Positions 1 to 9,536 of a DNA stretch of 64,000 nt are shown here, one piece after another; within the stretch, counting starts at the first letter, position 1; every line of letters starts with the position of its first letter. The stretch lies in the NCBI RefSeq assembly GCF_001953955.1, contig NZ_CP019300.1, forward strand, positions 186,001 through 250,000. Direction: 5' to 3'. This DNA comes from Prevotella intermedia ATCC 25611 = DSM 20706. GTDB taxonomy: Bacteria > Bacteroidota > Bacteroidia > Bacteroidales > Bacteroidaceae. Both the position numbers and the translations under genes were made by a program. The notes under the pieces were generated by a model that was given only the letters and a program-made list of their open reading frames with translations, had not been told where the DNA came from and did not search any database.

Positions 1-209
1 AGACGCAGAAAGACTTATGGCAACGCACCAAAAACGTGGAAAACGCCTTTGAACTTCGCACAAACGCCAAACTGAACAACCAGCACGTACTCTTAATCGA
101 CGATGTAATTACCACAGGCGCAACGCTGACAGCCGTTGGAAAGGAACTTACGAAAGTTCCAAACATAAAAATCAGCATTCTCTCCCTATGCTTTGCAAGC
201 GACAAATAA
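1..209 (+). CDS. ComF family phosphoribosyltransferase-like protein, 3' end only
   Basis: The frame is open from the left edge (codon phase begins at base 3) to a TAA at 207-209, so the 5' part is missing. The last 68 residues include LLIDDVITTGATL, the PRPP-binding signature of type I phosphoribosyltransferases, followed by an LSLCFASDK-type end. In ComF/GntX proteins this domain follows an N-terminal zinc ribbon and is linked to DNA uptake or nucleobase metabolism; the ribbon lies outside the window, so ComF is inferred from the shape of the C-terminus. It could also be another small phosphoribosyltransferase. Forty-six bases after the stop a copy of the 189-bp repeat begins. Confidence 0.7.
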   Translation, partial: TQKDLWQRTKNVENAFELRTNAKLNNQHVLLIDDVITTGATLTAVGKELTKVPNIKISILSLCFASDK

Positions 210-255
210 ACAGGTTTGGATAGCCCCGTAATGAGCAGAAAAGAAGGAAAATACG

Positions 256-444
256 TGTAAACATTTTTTACAAGCATAATCATTGCATAACAACCTTACT
301 ATCAACATTTTACAAAACCTATTGTTTTGCATTCCAAAAGCGGCTGTTTTGCACGGTAAAAGCGTAGGTTTTGCAGCGCAAAACAGCCGCTTTCGCAATG
401 CCAAAGCGCAGTTATCACTTTTTAACGGAATTATATTTACAAAA
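256..444 (+). repeat. 189-bp modular intergenic repeat, copy 1 (core X-Y-X')
   Basis: Runs from TGTAAACATTTTTTACAAG to TTATATTTACAAAA. It carries the constant hairpin module (AAAACCTATTGTTTTGC), then X (GCGGCTG type), linker ACGGT, Y (GCGTAGG type) and X', the exact inverse of X. Lies between the comF-like stop and the metK promoter. A conserved fringe (GCAGAAAAGAAG) extends about 20 bp further to the left. Confidence 0.95.
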
Positions 445-561
445 CCGAGGTTGTTTTTCAGCATCTGACTTGAGCGGTAAAAAGAAAATTGCTCCTCAAT
501 CAATTTCTACTGAACCTAAATAGTTTCAGGTTCTAATAAAATCTAAATCTTTTGCTTTTAT

Positions 562-592
562 TTTGTTATCCGAATATGTTGCCGTAACTTTG
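562..592 (+). promoter_or_regulatory. Bacteroidota-type promoter of metK
   Basis: TTTG at 562-565, 19-bp spacer, TAACTTTG at 585-592, matching the TTTG-N19/20-TAnnTTTG consensus of the Bacteroidota primary sigma factor. The start codon of metK follows at 634. Confidence 0.75.
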
Positions 593-633
593 CACTCTTA
601 TAATAATAGGTACACGTAAAAAAGAAATAACAG

Positions 634-1926
634 ATGGCATATTTATTTTCATCAGAATCAGTTTCAGAGGGGCACCCAGACAAGGTTGCCGACCAGATTA
701 GCGATGCTCTTCTCGACCAGTTTCTTGCCTACGACGATACTTCTCGTTGTGCAATCGAAACTTTCAATACTACCGGACAAGTAGTGATTATGGGCGAAGT
801 GCGCTCGAAAGAATACATTGATATTCCTGCCATCACACGCAAGACTATCAATAAAATTGGCTACACAAAGGCTGAATACCAGTTCGACGGCAATAGCTGC
901 GGTGTTCTTTCTGCCATTCACGAGCAAAGTTCCGACATTAACCGTGGCGTAGACCGCACCGATGAGGACAATCAGGGCGCAGGCGACCAAGGTATGATGT
1001 TCGGTTATGCCTGCAACGAAACGGCAAACTATATGCCCGTTACGCTTGAATTGGCTCACTTGTTAATGACGACCTTGGCGGATATACGCAAAGAAGGAAA
1101 GGTGATGACCTACCTCCGCCCCGATTCAAAGAGCCAAGTAACGGTGGAATACAGCGACGACAACATTCCGCAACGCATTGATACGATTGTGGTTTCTACC
1201 CAGCACGACGACTTTGTAAAGCCTGCCGACGATTCTGTCGAGGCTCAATTGAAAGCCGACGAAGAGATGTTGGCAAAGATTAGAGAGGACGTTTTGAACA
1301 TTTTGATGCCACGCGTGAAAGCGCAGATAGAGTCGGAAAAGGTGTTGGCACTGTTCAACGACAACATAAAATACTTTGTAAATCCTACTGGAAAGTTCGT
1401 TATCGGTGGTCCTCACGGCGACACAGGACTTACAGGTCGTAAGATTATTGTAGACACCTACGGCGGAAAAGGCGCGCACGGAGGTGGTGCTTTTTCTGGA
1501 AAAGACTCATCGAAGGTAGACCGCTCTGCAGCATACGCAGCTCGCTACATCGCAAAGAATATGGTAGCAGCAGGCATTAGCGACGAAATTCTTGTGCAAT
1601 TGGCTTACGCTATCGGTGTTGCACAGCCCGTTAGCGTCTATGTGAACACCTACGGACGTGCCAACGTGGCTCTGACAGATGGCGAAATCGCCGAGAAAGT
1701 GAAACAAATGTTCGACCTTCGCCCCAAGACGATAGAACGAATGCTGAAGTTACGCCAGCCAATGTACTTGGAAACAGCGGCTTACGGACATATGGGACGC
1801 AAGAGCGAAACTGTGAAGAAAACCTTCACCAGCTTGTATCACGAAAGAAAAGAAGTAGAAGTGGAACTCTTCACTTGGGAGAAACTCGACAGAATAGCAG
1901 AGATTAAGAAAGCATTCGGACTGTAA
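634..1926 (+). CDS. metK: S-adenosylmethionine synthetase
   Basis: 430 residues, cytoplasmic. Makes S-adenosylmethionine from methionine and ATP, releasing phosphate and pyrophosphate. The family marks are clear: GHPDK at residues 13-17 near the N-terminus, the [12 protein letters not shown] loop, and the glycine-rich [12 protein letters not shown] segment that closes over ATP. Length is somewhat above the roughly 385-400 residues of enterobacterial enzymes, with a longer middle segment as seen in Bacteroidota. The ATG at 634 is chosen because the conserved N-terminus ([14 protein letters not shown]) starts directly after it. It heads a run of same-strand genes: the next start is only 6 bases after its stop. 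Confidence 0.97.
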   Translation: MAYLFSSESVSEGHPDKVADQISDALLDQFLAYDDTSRCAIETFNTTGQVVIMGEVRSKEYIDIPAITRKTINKIGYTKAEYQFDGNSCGVLSAIHEQSSDINRGVDRTDEDNQGAGDQGMMFGYACNETANYMPVTLELAHLLMTTLADIRKEGKVMTYLRPDSKSQVTVEYSDDNIPQRIDTIVVSTQHDDFVKPADDSVEAQLKADEEMLAKIREDVLNILMPRVKAQIESEKVLALFNDNIKYFVNPTGKFVIGGPHGDTGLTGRKIIVDTYGGKGAHGGGAFSGKDSSKVDRSAAYAARYIAKNMVAAGISDEILVQLAYAIGVAQPVSVYVNTYGRANVALTDGEIAEKVKQMFDLRPKTIERMLKLRQPMYLETAAYGHMGRKSETVKKTFTSLYHERKEVEVELFTWEKLDRIAEIKKAFGL

Positions 1927-1932
1927 AAGAAT

Positions 1933-2889
1933 ATGCCAACAACCGATTCCATCGCCACACCGCCACTGTTAAGGCGGCTGCAAACTCCACCTCAGCAGTC
2001 TGCAAAGACCGCTACGACAGAGCGTGGGGAGGCGGGCATTGGACAGGCAGATACCGTTAAGACCGAAGGAACAAAGAGTTTGCTGAAATGGAAAGCTCCC
2101 AAGCCTTTCAAGCTGACAGACGTAAAGTTTGCTCAAGAAAGCTATTTCAAGGATAATCCATACTATCGTCCAGAACTCGGAATGTCGCATAGCGGCATAC
2201 TTGGCGACCCTGCTCCTTACAGCGTGAGCAACGACAACGTTGTGGCAGGCACGCTGCTTGTGTGCTTTGCCTTGGTTATGATAGCCTCATCAATGTCAAG
2301 CGACTTCATTGTAAGACAGATAAAGGGTCTTTTCCACCGCCCCTATCGTCGTACAAATGTAGGCGAAACAGGACACGAAGTGCGCTTCCAAGTCTTTTTG
2401 GTAGTGCAGACGGCATTACTCTTGAGCATTACCTACTACTTGTTTACACGGTCTGAGAATGGCGGCAACTACATTGTTGATTCGCAACTGCTTGTCGTGG
2501 GTATCTTCTTTGCCATCTTCTTAGGGTATTTCCTTATAAAGAAGCTGTTGTATTCCGTTGTAAACTGGGTATATTTCGACCGCAAGAGCAATCAACAATG
2601 GTCGCAACTGACCTTGTTTATCGTATCTGCCGAAGGCGTGCTCATACTTCCTGCAGTGCTGTTGATGATTTATTTCGGGCTATCGGCGCAATATACGCTC
2701 ATCTATGTAGCAGCCATTGTAGGTTTAGCCAAATTGCTTCTCTTTTACCAAGGATATGTCATCTTTTTTAAAAGAACAGCTGCCAGTCTGCAAATAATTT
2801 TGTACTTTTGCACCCTAGAATTAATGCCGCTGATAGCATTGATAGGGTTCTTGGTATATACCGATAACTATTTGACTATAATATTTTAG
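1933..2889 (+). CDS. DUF4271 family inner-membrane protein
   Basis: 318 residues. The first 85 or so residues are hydrophilic and rich in Pro, Thr and Lys; the rest holds about six hydrophobic membrane segments (for example near residues 103-120, 153-168, 186-203 and 225-245). The layout and the position directly before a uroporphyrinogen-III synthase gene match the DUF4271 family of Bacteroidota, whose function is not known. The start follows the metK stop by 6 bases and its stop precedes the hemD start by 6 bases, so the three are probably one transcript. A TACTTTTG element near 2803 could be an internal promoter for hemD but has no good -33 partner. Confidence 0.8.
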   Translation: MPTTDSIATPPLLRRLQTPPQQSAKTATTERGEAGIGQADTVKTEGTKSLLKWKAPKPFKLTDVKFAQESYFKDNPYYRPELGMSHSGILGDPAPYSVSNDNVVAGTLLVCFALVMIASSMSSDFIVRQIKGLFHRPYRRTNVGETGHEVRFQVFLVVQTALLLSITYYLFTRSENGGNYIVDSQLLVVGIFFAIFLGYFLIKKLLYSVVNWVYFDRKSNQQWSQLTLFIVSAEGVLILPAVLLMIYFGLSAQYTLIYVAAIVGLAKLLLFYQGYVIFFKRTAASLQIILYFCTLELMPLIALIGFLVYTDNYLTIIF

Positions 2890-2895
2890 GACACG

Positions 2896-3645
2896 ATGAT
2901 TAAAAAGATATTAATATCACAGCCTAAGCCAGGGAGCGACAAGTCGCCCTATTATGAAATAGCCAAAGATTTGGGTGTAGAAATGGTGTTTCGCCCATTC
3001 TTTAAGGTGGAAGGCTTGTCGTCTAAAGAGTTTCGTCAGCAGAAAATTAACTTGCTTGATTACACTGCTGTGGTATTCACATCTCGCCACGCCATTGACA
3101 ATTACTTCAAGTTGGCACAGGAAATGCGCATCACCATTCCTGAAACGATGAAATATTTCTGTGTGATAGAAACGATTGCGCTCTATATTCAGAAATATAC
3201 GCAGTACAGAAAGCGTAAGATTTTCTTTGGTAATTCGGGTAAAATAGACAACCTGATTCCTACAATGGTAAAGCACAAGGACGAGAAATATCTTGTTCCG
3301 TTAAGCTCGGTGCACACCCATTCCATTGGAACGATGCTCACAAACAACAAGCTGAAGCACAAGGAATGTGTGATGTATCGCACCATTAGCAACGACCTTA
3401 CAGAGGAAGAGAAGAAAACTTTCGACTACGATATGCTTGTTTTCTTCAGCCCTACGGGTGTTCGTGCCTTAAAAGAGAATTTGCCCGACTTTGAACAAGG
3501 CAACATTAAGATAGCTGCATTTGGTCCTGCAACAGCCAAAGAGGTGAAAGACCAAGGTCTGCGCCTTGATTTGGAGGCACCATCAGCTAAGTATCCTTCT
3601 ATGACAGGTGCGTTACGTGCCTTCTTGGAAGAGCAGAAGAAGTAA
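2896..3645 (+). CDS. hemD: Uroporphyrinogen-III synthase
   Basis: 249 residues, cytoplasmic. The family closes hydroxymethylbilane into uroporphyrinogen III with inversion of ring D, a step of haem and sirohaem synthesis. The sequence is as divergent as is usual for HemD, but shows the two-lobed pattern: an N-terminal region with VVFTSRHAIDNYF, and a C-terminal lobe with MLVFFSPTGVRALKE followed by AAFGPATAKEVKDQGL. These are the typical S/T-x-x-G and G-x-x-T-A spots of the family. The rest of the pathway is not in the window. Cotranscription with the DUF4271 gene is likely (6-base gap). Confidence 0.85.
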   Translation: MIKKILISQPKPGSDKSPYYEIAKDLGVEMVFRPFFKVEGLSSKEFRQQKINLLDYTAVVFTSRHAIDNYFKLAQEMRITIPETMKYFCVIETIALYIQKYTQYRKRKIFFGNSGKIDNLIPTMVKHKDEKYLVPLSSVHTHSIGTMLTNNKLKHKECVMYRTISNDLTEEEKKTFDYDMLVFFSPTGVRALKENLPDFEQGNIKIAAFGPATAKEVKDQGLRLDLEAPSAKYPSMTGALRAFLEEQKK

Positions 3646-3705
3646 GAAAACATAGGAGATTATCCTGCTCGGATTATCTTCCGAAACATAAAAAGCTAAT
3701 CGCCA

Positions 3706-4149
3706 ATGCCTATTACCCGCAGATTTACGTTGTGTAAAGAGGAGCGAATATGCAGCAAACTGCTCATAGACAAGCTCTTTAATGGGGGGAATAGCCATTC
3801 TATGGTTGCTTTTCCGCTGCGGGTAGTATATGTGATAAAAGACCGTAACGAAGCACAAGACGCAACAATACCACAAGCAAAGATACTCGTCAGCGTACCA
3901 AAGAAGCACTTTAAACGTGCCGTAAAGCGCAACAGAGTGAAACGACAGGTAAGAGAAGCGTACCGAAAGAACAAGTACATCTTGCTCGACAAGCTGCAAC
4001 CGATGCCGAATCAGGAGGTGTTACTCGCCTTTATATGGCTCGATAACATGCTTCACGCATCTGCGGATATAGAAAACAAGGTGTGCAATCTGCTCCAACG
4101 CATTGGTGAAAAGATGGAAACAGACAGAAAGGAGGCTATCCAAGAATGA
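3706..4149 (+). CDS. rnpA: Ribonuclease P protein component
   Basis: 147 residues, basic. Protein subunit of RNase P, which removes the 5' leader of tRNA precursors together with the catalytic RNA. The hallmark [13 protein letters not shown] helix is present around residues 75-87, and the N-terminus ([21 protein letters not shown]) has the FTLxKxERL pattern of the family. The stop overlaps the next start by four bases (ATGA at 4146-4149), the usual rnpA-yidD coupling. In many bacteria rnpA lies next to rpmH; here that gene is absent and a 60-base gap separates rnpA from hemD. Confidence 0.93.
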   Translation: MPITRRFTLCKEERICSKLLIDKLFNGGNSHSMVAFPLRVVYVIKDRNEAQDATIPQAKILVSVPKKHFKRAVKRNRVKRQVREAYRKNKYILLDKLQPMPNQEVLLAFIWLDNMLHASADIENKVCNLLQRIGEKMETDRKEAIQE

Positions 4150-4394
4150 CGTTCCAGAAGGTTTTACACGCTGTTTCGCGCCTATTATCGTGGCTACTGA
4201 TAGTTCCAATTCTGTTTTATCAACGGTTTATCACGCCTTTTACGCCCCCTTCTTGCAGGTTTACACCTACTTGTTCGGAGTACGCAAAGCAAGCATTGAT
4301 GAAACATGGTCCGATTAAAGGACTCAGATTGGCAATCTGGCGAATACTAAGATGCAACCCATGGGGTGGAAGCGGATACGACCCAGTTCCCTAA
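4146..4394 (+). CDS. yidD: Membrane protein insertion efficiency factor YidD
   Basis: 82 residues. YidD proteins sit at the inner face of the membrane and assist YidC-dependent insertion. The sequence has an amphipathic start ([20 protein letters not shown]), the signature [15 protein letters not shown] around residues 37-51, and the ending [14 protein letters not shown], all diagnostic. Translationally coupled to rnpA through a 4-base overlap. Normal family length. Confidence 0.95.
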   Translation: MTFQKVLHAVSRLLSWLLIVPILFYQRFITPFTPPSCRFTPTCSEYAKQALMKHGPIKGLRLAIWRILRCNPWGGSGYDPVP

Positions 4395-4466
4395 ACAACA
4401 CATAAAAACACTCCAATAATACATTATATATAATACAGCCCTTGCGGGTTTTAAACACAATAATTG

Positions 4467-5765
4467 ATGAAGAACTTTGTTGAAGAACTAAAATGGCGCG
4501 GTATGTTGGCGCAGATTATGCCTGGTACAGAGGAGTTTCTGCAAAAAGAAATGGTATCGGCATATCTTGGAACCGACCCTACTGCCGACTCTTTACACAT
4601 TGGACACCTTTGCGGAATTATGATGCTCCGCCACTTGCAGCTATGTGGGCACAAGCCTTATCTGCTCATCGGTGGCGCAACAGGTATGATTGGCGACCCA
4701 TCGGGCAAGAGCCAAGAGCGCAATTTGCTTGATGCCAAAACCCTTTACCACAACCAAGAGGCGATAAAGAAGCAGGTTAGCAAGTTCCTCGACTTCGATG
4801 GCGATGCGCCCAACAAGGCAGAACTGGTGAATAACTACGACTGGATGAAGGATTTCACCTTCCTCGACTTTGCCAGAACTGTTGGTAAGCACATCACTGT
4901 AAACTATATGATGGCCAAAGACAGCGTGAAACGCCGCCTCAACGGTGAAGCAAGCGACGGTCTTTCGTTCACTGAATTTACCTACCAGCTATTGCAAGGC
5001 TACGATTTCCTATACCAATACAAGAAGTTTGGTGTGAAACTGCAGCTCGGAGGCAACGACCAATGGGGCAATATGACTACGGGTACAGAGCTAATCCGCC
5101 GTACACTCGGACAAGAAGCCGAGGCTTACTGTCTGACTTGTCCACTTATAACAAAGGCAGACGGCAAAAAGTTCGGTAAAACCGAAAGCGGAAACATCTG
5201 GCTCGACCGCAACCGCACCACTCCATACGTATTCTACCAGTTCTGGCTCAACGTCAGCGACGACGATGCAGAGAAGTATATAAAGATATTTACTTCGCTC
5301 GACAAGCCCACTATCGACGCTCTTGTAGACGAACATCGTCAAGACCCAGGCCGCCGCAGCCTCCAACGCCGTTTGGCAGAAGAGGTTACACGTATGGTAC
5401 ACTCGCAGGAAGACCTTGATATGGCTATGGCTGCATCGAACATTCTCTTCGGTAAGGCTACCAAAGAGAACCTTCTGCAACTCGACGAGCAGACTTTCAA
5501 CGACGTTTTCAAAGATGTTCCACACTACGAGGTATCTAAAGACTTGCTCGGACAGCCTGCAGTAGACATCTTCAACCAAGAAGGTATGCAGATTTTCCCA
5601 AGCAAGAGCGAAATGCGCAAACTTGTTAAGGGTGGTGGCGTATCACTTAACAAAGAGAAATTGCAAGCTTTCGACCAAGTAATTACTGCCGAAGACCTTA
5701 TCGACGGTAAGTATTTATTGGTGCAGAAAGGCAAGAAAAACTACTTCCTTGTAATTGTGAAGTAA
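4467..5765 (+). CDS. tyrS: Tyrosyl-tRNA synthetase
   Basis: 432 residues, cytoplasmic. Charges tRNA-Tyr. A class I synthetase with the HIGH motif (SLHIGHLCG, near residue 47) and a KMSKS-like loop reading KFGKTESG. The C-terminal S4-type RNA-binding domain follows ([16 protein letters not shown]). ATG at 4467 is preferred to the in-frame TTG three bases earlier. A 70-base gap separates it from yidD, and a strong terminator follows the stop. Confidence 0.96.
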   Translation: MKNFVEELKWRGMLAQIMPGTEEFLQKEMVSAYLGTDPTADSLHIGHLCGIMMLRHLQLCGHKPYLLIGGATGMIGDPSGKSQERNLLDAKTLYHNQEAIKKQVSKFLDFDGDAPNKAELVNNYDWMKDFTFLDFARTVGKHITVNYMMAKDSVKRRLNGEASDGLSFTEFTYQLLQGYDFLYQYKKFGVKLQLGGNDQWGNMTTGTELIRRTLGQEAEAYCLTCPLITKADGKKFGKTESGNIWLDRNRTTPYVFYQFWLNVSDDDAEKYIKIFTSLDKPTIDALVDEHRQDPGRRSLQRRLAEEVTRMVHSQEDLDMAMAASNILFGKATKENLLQLDEQTFNDVFKDVPHYEVSKDLLGQPAVDIFNQEGMQIFPSKSEMRKLVKGGGVSLNKEKLQAFDQVITAEDLIDGKYLLVQKGKKNYFLVIVK

Positions 5766-5778
5766 CTTTATAACGCAA

Positions 5779-5870
5779 AAGACTGTAGATGAAAATGAGA
5801 AAATAGATAATGCAGGTTGAACTATTTCAACTCTATTTACCATTCCTCGTTTCTATCTACAGTCTTTTTT
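5779..5870 (+). terminator. Intrinsic terminator after tyrS
   Basis: AAGACTGTAGAT (5779-5790) pairs perfectly with ATCTACAGTCTT, followed by six T. The long loop contains its own small hairpin, GTTGAA-CTAT-TTCAAC at 5816-5831. Confidence 0.75.
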
Positions 5871-5953
5871 ATTTGCAAATAGTTGAAGCAAAAATACCAT
5901 TCTCCCTTACACTGCAACCCTTATTCAAACCCTTCTAAACTTAATCCTCATCG

Positions 5954-7813
5954 ATGAAAAGTTCTTTCGATACCACTTTAAAACAAGGTTTCATTTTCGC
6001 TTTGCTTGCAACATTAGCTTTAGCAATTCTCTTTTTCGCTTATATATTCAATGGAAGCAGCCTCGACTATATGGACTTTGCAGGGTGGACATACTTTGCC
6101 ACATCGTGTCTTACCCACGCCTGGCTCTTCATTTTTATTCCTTTCTTTGCCCTTTTCTTGCCGATGGAAATGATGGGACTGAAGCGTCGTTACTGCAATG
6201 CAGTGCTAACATTGGTTTACAGTTTCTTATTTATACTTGCTGTAACAAACAGCTACGTCTTCAACATCTACCATTTTCACATCAACGGACTGATATTGAA
6301 GTTCCTGACAAGTCCCGGTGCTTCCGAAATATTTGTCTTTTCCACAGCTATGAAACTGAAAGCAACCACCATTGCCATTGGCTTGGTTGGACTTTGCATT
6401 GGTCTTTGCTGGTTTTCTTGCTTTTTAAGCGCACGTCTCCGCATTGCCTCTTTCTATCGCAAGGCTCTGCTCCCACTATTTCTTATTGCCTTAACTTCGC
6501 AAACAATGCACATCTATGGTAGCGCGACGATGAAGACTTCAATCGTAGAAAGTACCGAAGTACTGCCCTACTATTTTCCGCTACGTATGAACTCGCTGCT
6601 CACGAAGTTAGGTATAGTAGACAAAAATAAGCTGAACCAGATACGATTTCAAAATAGCGAAGCGGCTGTAAACTACCCGTTGCACCCATTGACAGCAGAA
6701 AAGCCCGACAGTGCGCTCAACATCGTAATTCTGTGCATAGACTCTTGGAACCCACGCACTATGACACGCGAATGCACACCCAACATATACAAGTTTGCAG
6801 AGCAAGCAGAATACTACACGAAACATATCAGTTCGAGTAACGCCACTCGTGGTGGCATCTTCGGAATGTTCACAGGACTCTCGGCTTACTATTGGAAAAG
6901 TTTCGAGTTCGCAAACGTTCAGCCCGTTATGATAGAGGAATTGCTGCGTGCTGGCTACACCGTGCAAGCCTATCCGAGTGCAACGCTCGAATATCCGCCA
7001 TTCGCAAAACTATTGTTCAAGAATGTAAAAGGACTGAATACCAAGACTGCAGGCAAGACACCCTACGAACGAGACTTACAAATAACACGCAATTTCCTGT
7101 CCGATTTGGACAAATACAATGGGCGTAAACCTTTCTTTTCGTTCGTCTTTTACGATTTAGCGCACGCAATAGAATTTCCGAAATCGAAGCTCTACCGCTT
7201 CCAGCCATCGTGGGAAACGTGCGATTATATGAAACTATCGAACGACACCGACCCCACACCTTTCTTCAACCTTTACAGAAACTGCGTGGCACAGGTGGAT
7301 TCCTTAGTAGGACTGACACTCAACAAACTCAAAGCAAAAGGTCTGCTCCGCAACACCGTAGTGATGATAACAGGCGACCACGGGCAGGAATTTAACGAAA
7401 ACCACAATAACTACTGGGGACACGCTTCCAACTATTCGTATTGGCAAACTGCCGTGCCAATGGTTTACTATTACCCAAACTGCAAACCTGCAAGACGAAA
7501 CTACCGCACCACGCACTACGACATTTCGCCAACGCTATTGCATAAGGTATTGGGCATAAAAAATCCGCCCGCCGATTACTCTATGGGAAAGTATCTTTCC
7601 GATTCCTCTCCCCGAGATTGGCATCTTGTCGGCAGCGACCTATACTACGCTTTCATACGTTCCGACGGTACAATAATAGAGAAACGAGGTGCAGGCAACA
7701 TTAAAATCTTAGACAAGCGCATGCGTTCTATCGACGAGTATCCGCTTGATGCACGTAAGCTGAATGAGGTAATACTGGATATGAACCGCTTTTTTAAGAA
7801 GAAACAGAAGTAA
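5954..7813 (+). CDS. YejM/PbgA-like inner-membrane protein with sulfatase-fold domain
   Basis: 619 residues. Five hydrophobic segments lie in the first ~190 residues, followed by an extracytoplasmic alkaline-phosphatase/sulfatase fold from about residue 250 to 560. The layout and the linker (VLPYYFPLRMNSLL, then LNIVILCIDSWNPRTM) match the DUF3413-sulfatase proteins such as YejM (PbgA/LapC), which regulates lipopolysaccharide amount in enterobacteria. YejM itself has lost metal ligands; here a D at the start of the domain (CIDSWNP), a Thr in SSSNATRGG and a TGDHGQE motif are all present, so an active phospho- or phosphoethanolamine-transferase is possible. Monocistronic, after a terminator; a 189-bp repeat copy follows downstream. 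No close -7/-33 pair seen upstream. Confidence 0.78.
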   Translation: MKSSFDTTLKQGFIFALLATLALAILFFAYIFNGSSLDYMDFAGWTYFATSCLTHAWLFIFIPFFALFLPMEMMGLKRRYCNAVLTLVYSFLFILAVTNSYVFNIYHFHINGLILKFLTSPGASEIFVFSTAMKLKATTIAIGLVGLCIGLCWFSCFLSARLRIASFYRKALLPLFLIALTSQTMHIYGSATMKTSIVESTEVLPYYFPLRMNSLLTKLGIVDKNKLNQIRFQNSEAAVNYPLHPLTAEKPDSALNIVILCIDSWNPRTMTRECTPNIYKFAEQAEYYTKHISSSNATRGGIFGMFTGLSAYYWKSFEFANVQPVMIEELLRAGYTVQAYPSATLEYPPFAKLLFKNVKGLNTKTAGKTPYERDLQITRNFLSDLDKYNGRKPFFSFVFYDLAHAIEFPKSKLYRFQPSWETCDYMKLSNDTDPTPFFNLYRNCVAQVDSLVGLTLNKLKAKGLLRNTVVMITGDHGQEFNENHNNYWGHASNYSYWQTAVPMVYYYPNCKPARRNYRTTHYDISPTLLHKVLGIKNPPADYSMGKYLSDSSPRDWHLVGSDLYYAFIRSDGTIIEKRGAGNIKILDKRMRSIDEYPLDARKLNEVILDMNRFFKKKQK

Positions 7814-7898
7814 AAGAAACAACAAATAATTGCTGTCTGCTAAGATGTAAAATACAACAATATTTCTTTGTGTATGGGCGAAAAGAAAGCAATAAATC

Positions 7899-8086
7899 TG
7901 TAATTATTTTTCAAGAGAGCATTTGTTTCGTAACTCGCTATATACCAGTGTATTACAAAACCTATTGTTTTGCATTCCAAAAGCGGCTGTTTTGCACGGT
8001 AAAAGCATAGGTTTTGCATCGCAAAACAGCCGCTTTCGCAATGCCAAATCGAAATTACTGTTTCCTTCGGAATTATCTTTACAAAG
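7899..8086 (+). repeat. Modular intergenic repeat, copy 2 (core X-Y-X', 188 bp)
   Basis: Begins TGTAATTATTTTTCAAG and ends TTATCTTTACAAAG. This is the most diverged copy in the left flank and has a one-base deletion in the right flank, but the core is intact: X, ACGGT, Y with one change (GCATAGG) and X'. Lies between the convergent sulfatase-fold gene and the secreted-protein operon. Confidence 0.92.
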
Positions 8087-8154
8087 CCAAGGGTATTCTC
8101 AAATGTGATACAACTAAAAATAATATCGGCAAATGCGATATTATAAACAAAGAA

Positions 8155-8224
8155 AGCGTGTAAAGTAAACCGTATTAAGCCAACTTTTCCAATAGCTTGA
8201 CACACGTCGTTTACTTTACACGCT
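8155..8224 (-). terminator. Terminator of the 10018-8238 operon
   Basis: A perfect 16-bp inverted repeat, AGCGTGTAAAGTAAAC (8155-8170) and GTTTACTTTACACGCT (8209-8224). Read on the minus strand it starts 14 bases after the stop at 8238 and is followed by TTCTTTGTTT. Confidence 0.75.
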
Positions 8225-8237
8225 CGTCTGTTTTATG

Positions 8238-9536
8238 TTACTTCTGAATTATCTGGAAAGCAGATTGCTTCTTTCCAGCCTTTGTCAAAGGCATCTGTGT
8301 AACGCCTTTAGATGTTCCTTGTACGATGCGAATAGGAGCAACCTTGCTGCCAGCTTCGCCAGCTGGAGTTGTGAATTCAACCTTTTCGAGTGGTCCCCAT
8401 TCGTCATTGGCATTCTTAGCCAAAGAGCAAGCATAGTACGTTGTAGATGGAGTTGCGTTCCAAGTTGCGTTATCAACACCGTATTGGTTCCAATATGGGT
8501 CCTGTTCACGGTCTTCCTTCAACAGATTTTTAACGCCTTCCTCGCCCATTTCAGGCTTATCGTATGCATTCTTTTCAATGATAATGTCTCTGTGTACTGA
8601 ACATTCGCTGTTTGGAGTGTAGATTACACGTTGGTAGTAACTATCGCCACTCTTTGCAAACTCCTTGATTTCGATACTTACTTTGGCAACGCCAGTGCCA
8701 CCAAGTTTCTTTGTTGTAACTGGAACAACAACCATATCTGCGTAGGTTTCTGCTGCGTCCCACGCTTGCACATAGATTTCGTACTTGGTGTCAGGTTGCA
8801 AACCAGTCCATTCGTGTGTGTATTCGCCAGTGCATTGTACACCCCACTGCTTAATCATATCGCCCATATTGCTTAGTCCCATCATTGGACCGAACTGCTC
8901 GAACTGCTCTTTAGCCTTACCTTCAACAAAGATACAAACTGCATAGCCCTTAGCATCTGCATTGGCTGCGAATTTGGCTTTAACGGTTGTAGATGTTGCA
9001 TCTACGATTTCGCCCGTTACCTTAGGATTTCCTATGAGTGGTTTCTTAGGAGTTGTAAATTCTGCTTTCGACATATTGCAAGCCACACCGTACTTGTCGA
9101 AGCCAATCGTAATGATGGTGTAAGGTGTATTATCCTTGAATGGTTGGTCGAAACCAGTCATCTGCGCGTTCGTGAAATCGTCTTGCATCATAGTCTGATT
9201 GGTTCTCTCAAAGTAAGAAGCAGCAATATCATCGGTAGTTATCTTGCTTGAAACAGACTGTGGGATACAAGCAATTTTATACGATTTACATTCTGGTGTC
9301 TTCTTTACTGCTACCCAAAGAGTATCGCCGGTAGAACCACTCTTGTAGTCTTTAAAGGTTACATCGGCTGCAACTCTGCCTTCAACGGTTGCAAAGAAAA
9401 CGTTATCAATGCGGTCGACCATAAACGCCTTGTGAGAGTTGGTCTTTTCCAATACTATCAATCGGTTAGGTTCTGTCTGTGCAAACGCTGTCAGACTAAA
9501 GATTGCCATAAGGCAAAGTAATATGTTCTTTTTCAT
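8238..9536 (-). CDS. Secreted protein with fibronectin-like segments, function unknown
   Basis: 432 residues with a signal peptide (KKNILLCLMAIFSLTAFAQ, cleavage after AFAQ). The mature part has at least two FnIII-like segments, seen as repeated ...YTIITIGFDKYG...AEFTTP, ...YEIYVQAWDAA...VTTKK and ...YYACSLAKNA...VEFTTP patterns. The beginning (NRLIVLEKTNSHKAFMVDRIDNVFF) resembles the start of the upstream protein, where a short ligand- or partner-binding segment of unknown role is found. No type IX sorting tail is evident; the protein ends FQIIQK. Its start overlaps the stop of the upstream gene by four bases, so the two are translationally coupled. Likely surface or periplasmic; no enzyme motif recognised. 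Confidence 0.75.
   Translation of the reverse strand: MKKNILLCLMAIFSLTAFAQTEPNRLIVLEKTNSHKAFMVDRIDNVFFATVEGRVAADVTFKDYKSGSTGDTLWVAVKKTPECKSYKIACIPQSVSSKITTDDIAASYFERTNQTMMQDDFTNAQMTGFDQPFKDNTPYTIITIGFDKYGVACNMSKAEFTTPKKPLIGNPKVTGEIVDATSTTVKAKFAANADAKGYAVCIFVEGKAKEQFEQFGPMMGLSNMGDMIKQWGVQCTGEYTHEWTGLQPDTKYEIYVQAWDAAETYADMVVVPVTTKKLGGTGVAKVSIEIKEFAKSGDSYYQRVIYTPNSECSVHRDIIIEKNAYDKPEMGEEGVKNLLKEDREQDPYWNQYGVDNATWNATPSTTYYACSLAKNANDEWGPLEKVEFTTPAGEAGSKVAPIRIVQGTSKGVTQMPLTKAGKKQSAFQIIQK

Noticed and set aside
256..444. CRISPR-like repeat-spacer array from the 22-bp modules
   Set aside because: Only three or four degenerate modules, with the same few sequences in every copy and constant linkers; no cas genes.
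186..503. Open frames in both directions over repeat copy 1
   Set aside because: The same peptides recur at all nine repeat copies and depend on the repeat core; no codon or start support.
2803..2810. Internal promoter for hemD inside the DUF4271 gene
   Set aside because: TACTTTTG is present but no -33 box at the right distance; the segment is coding.
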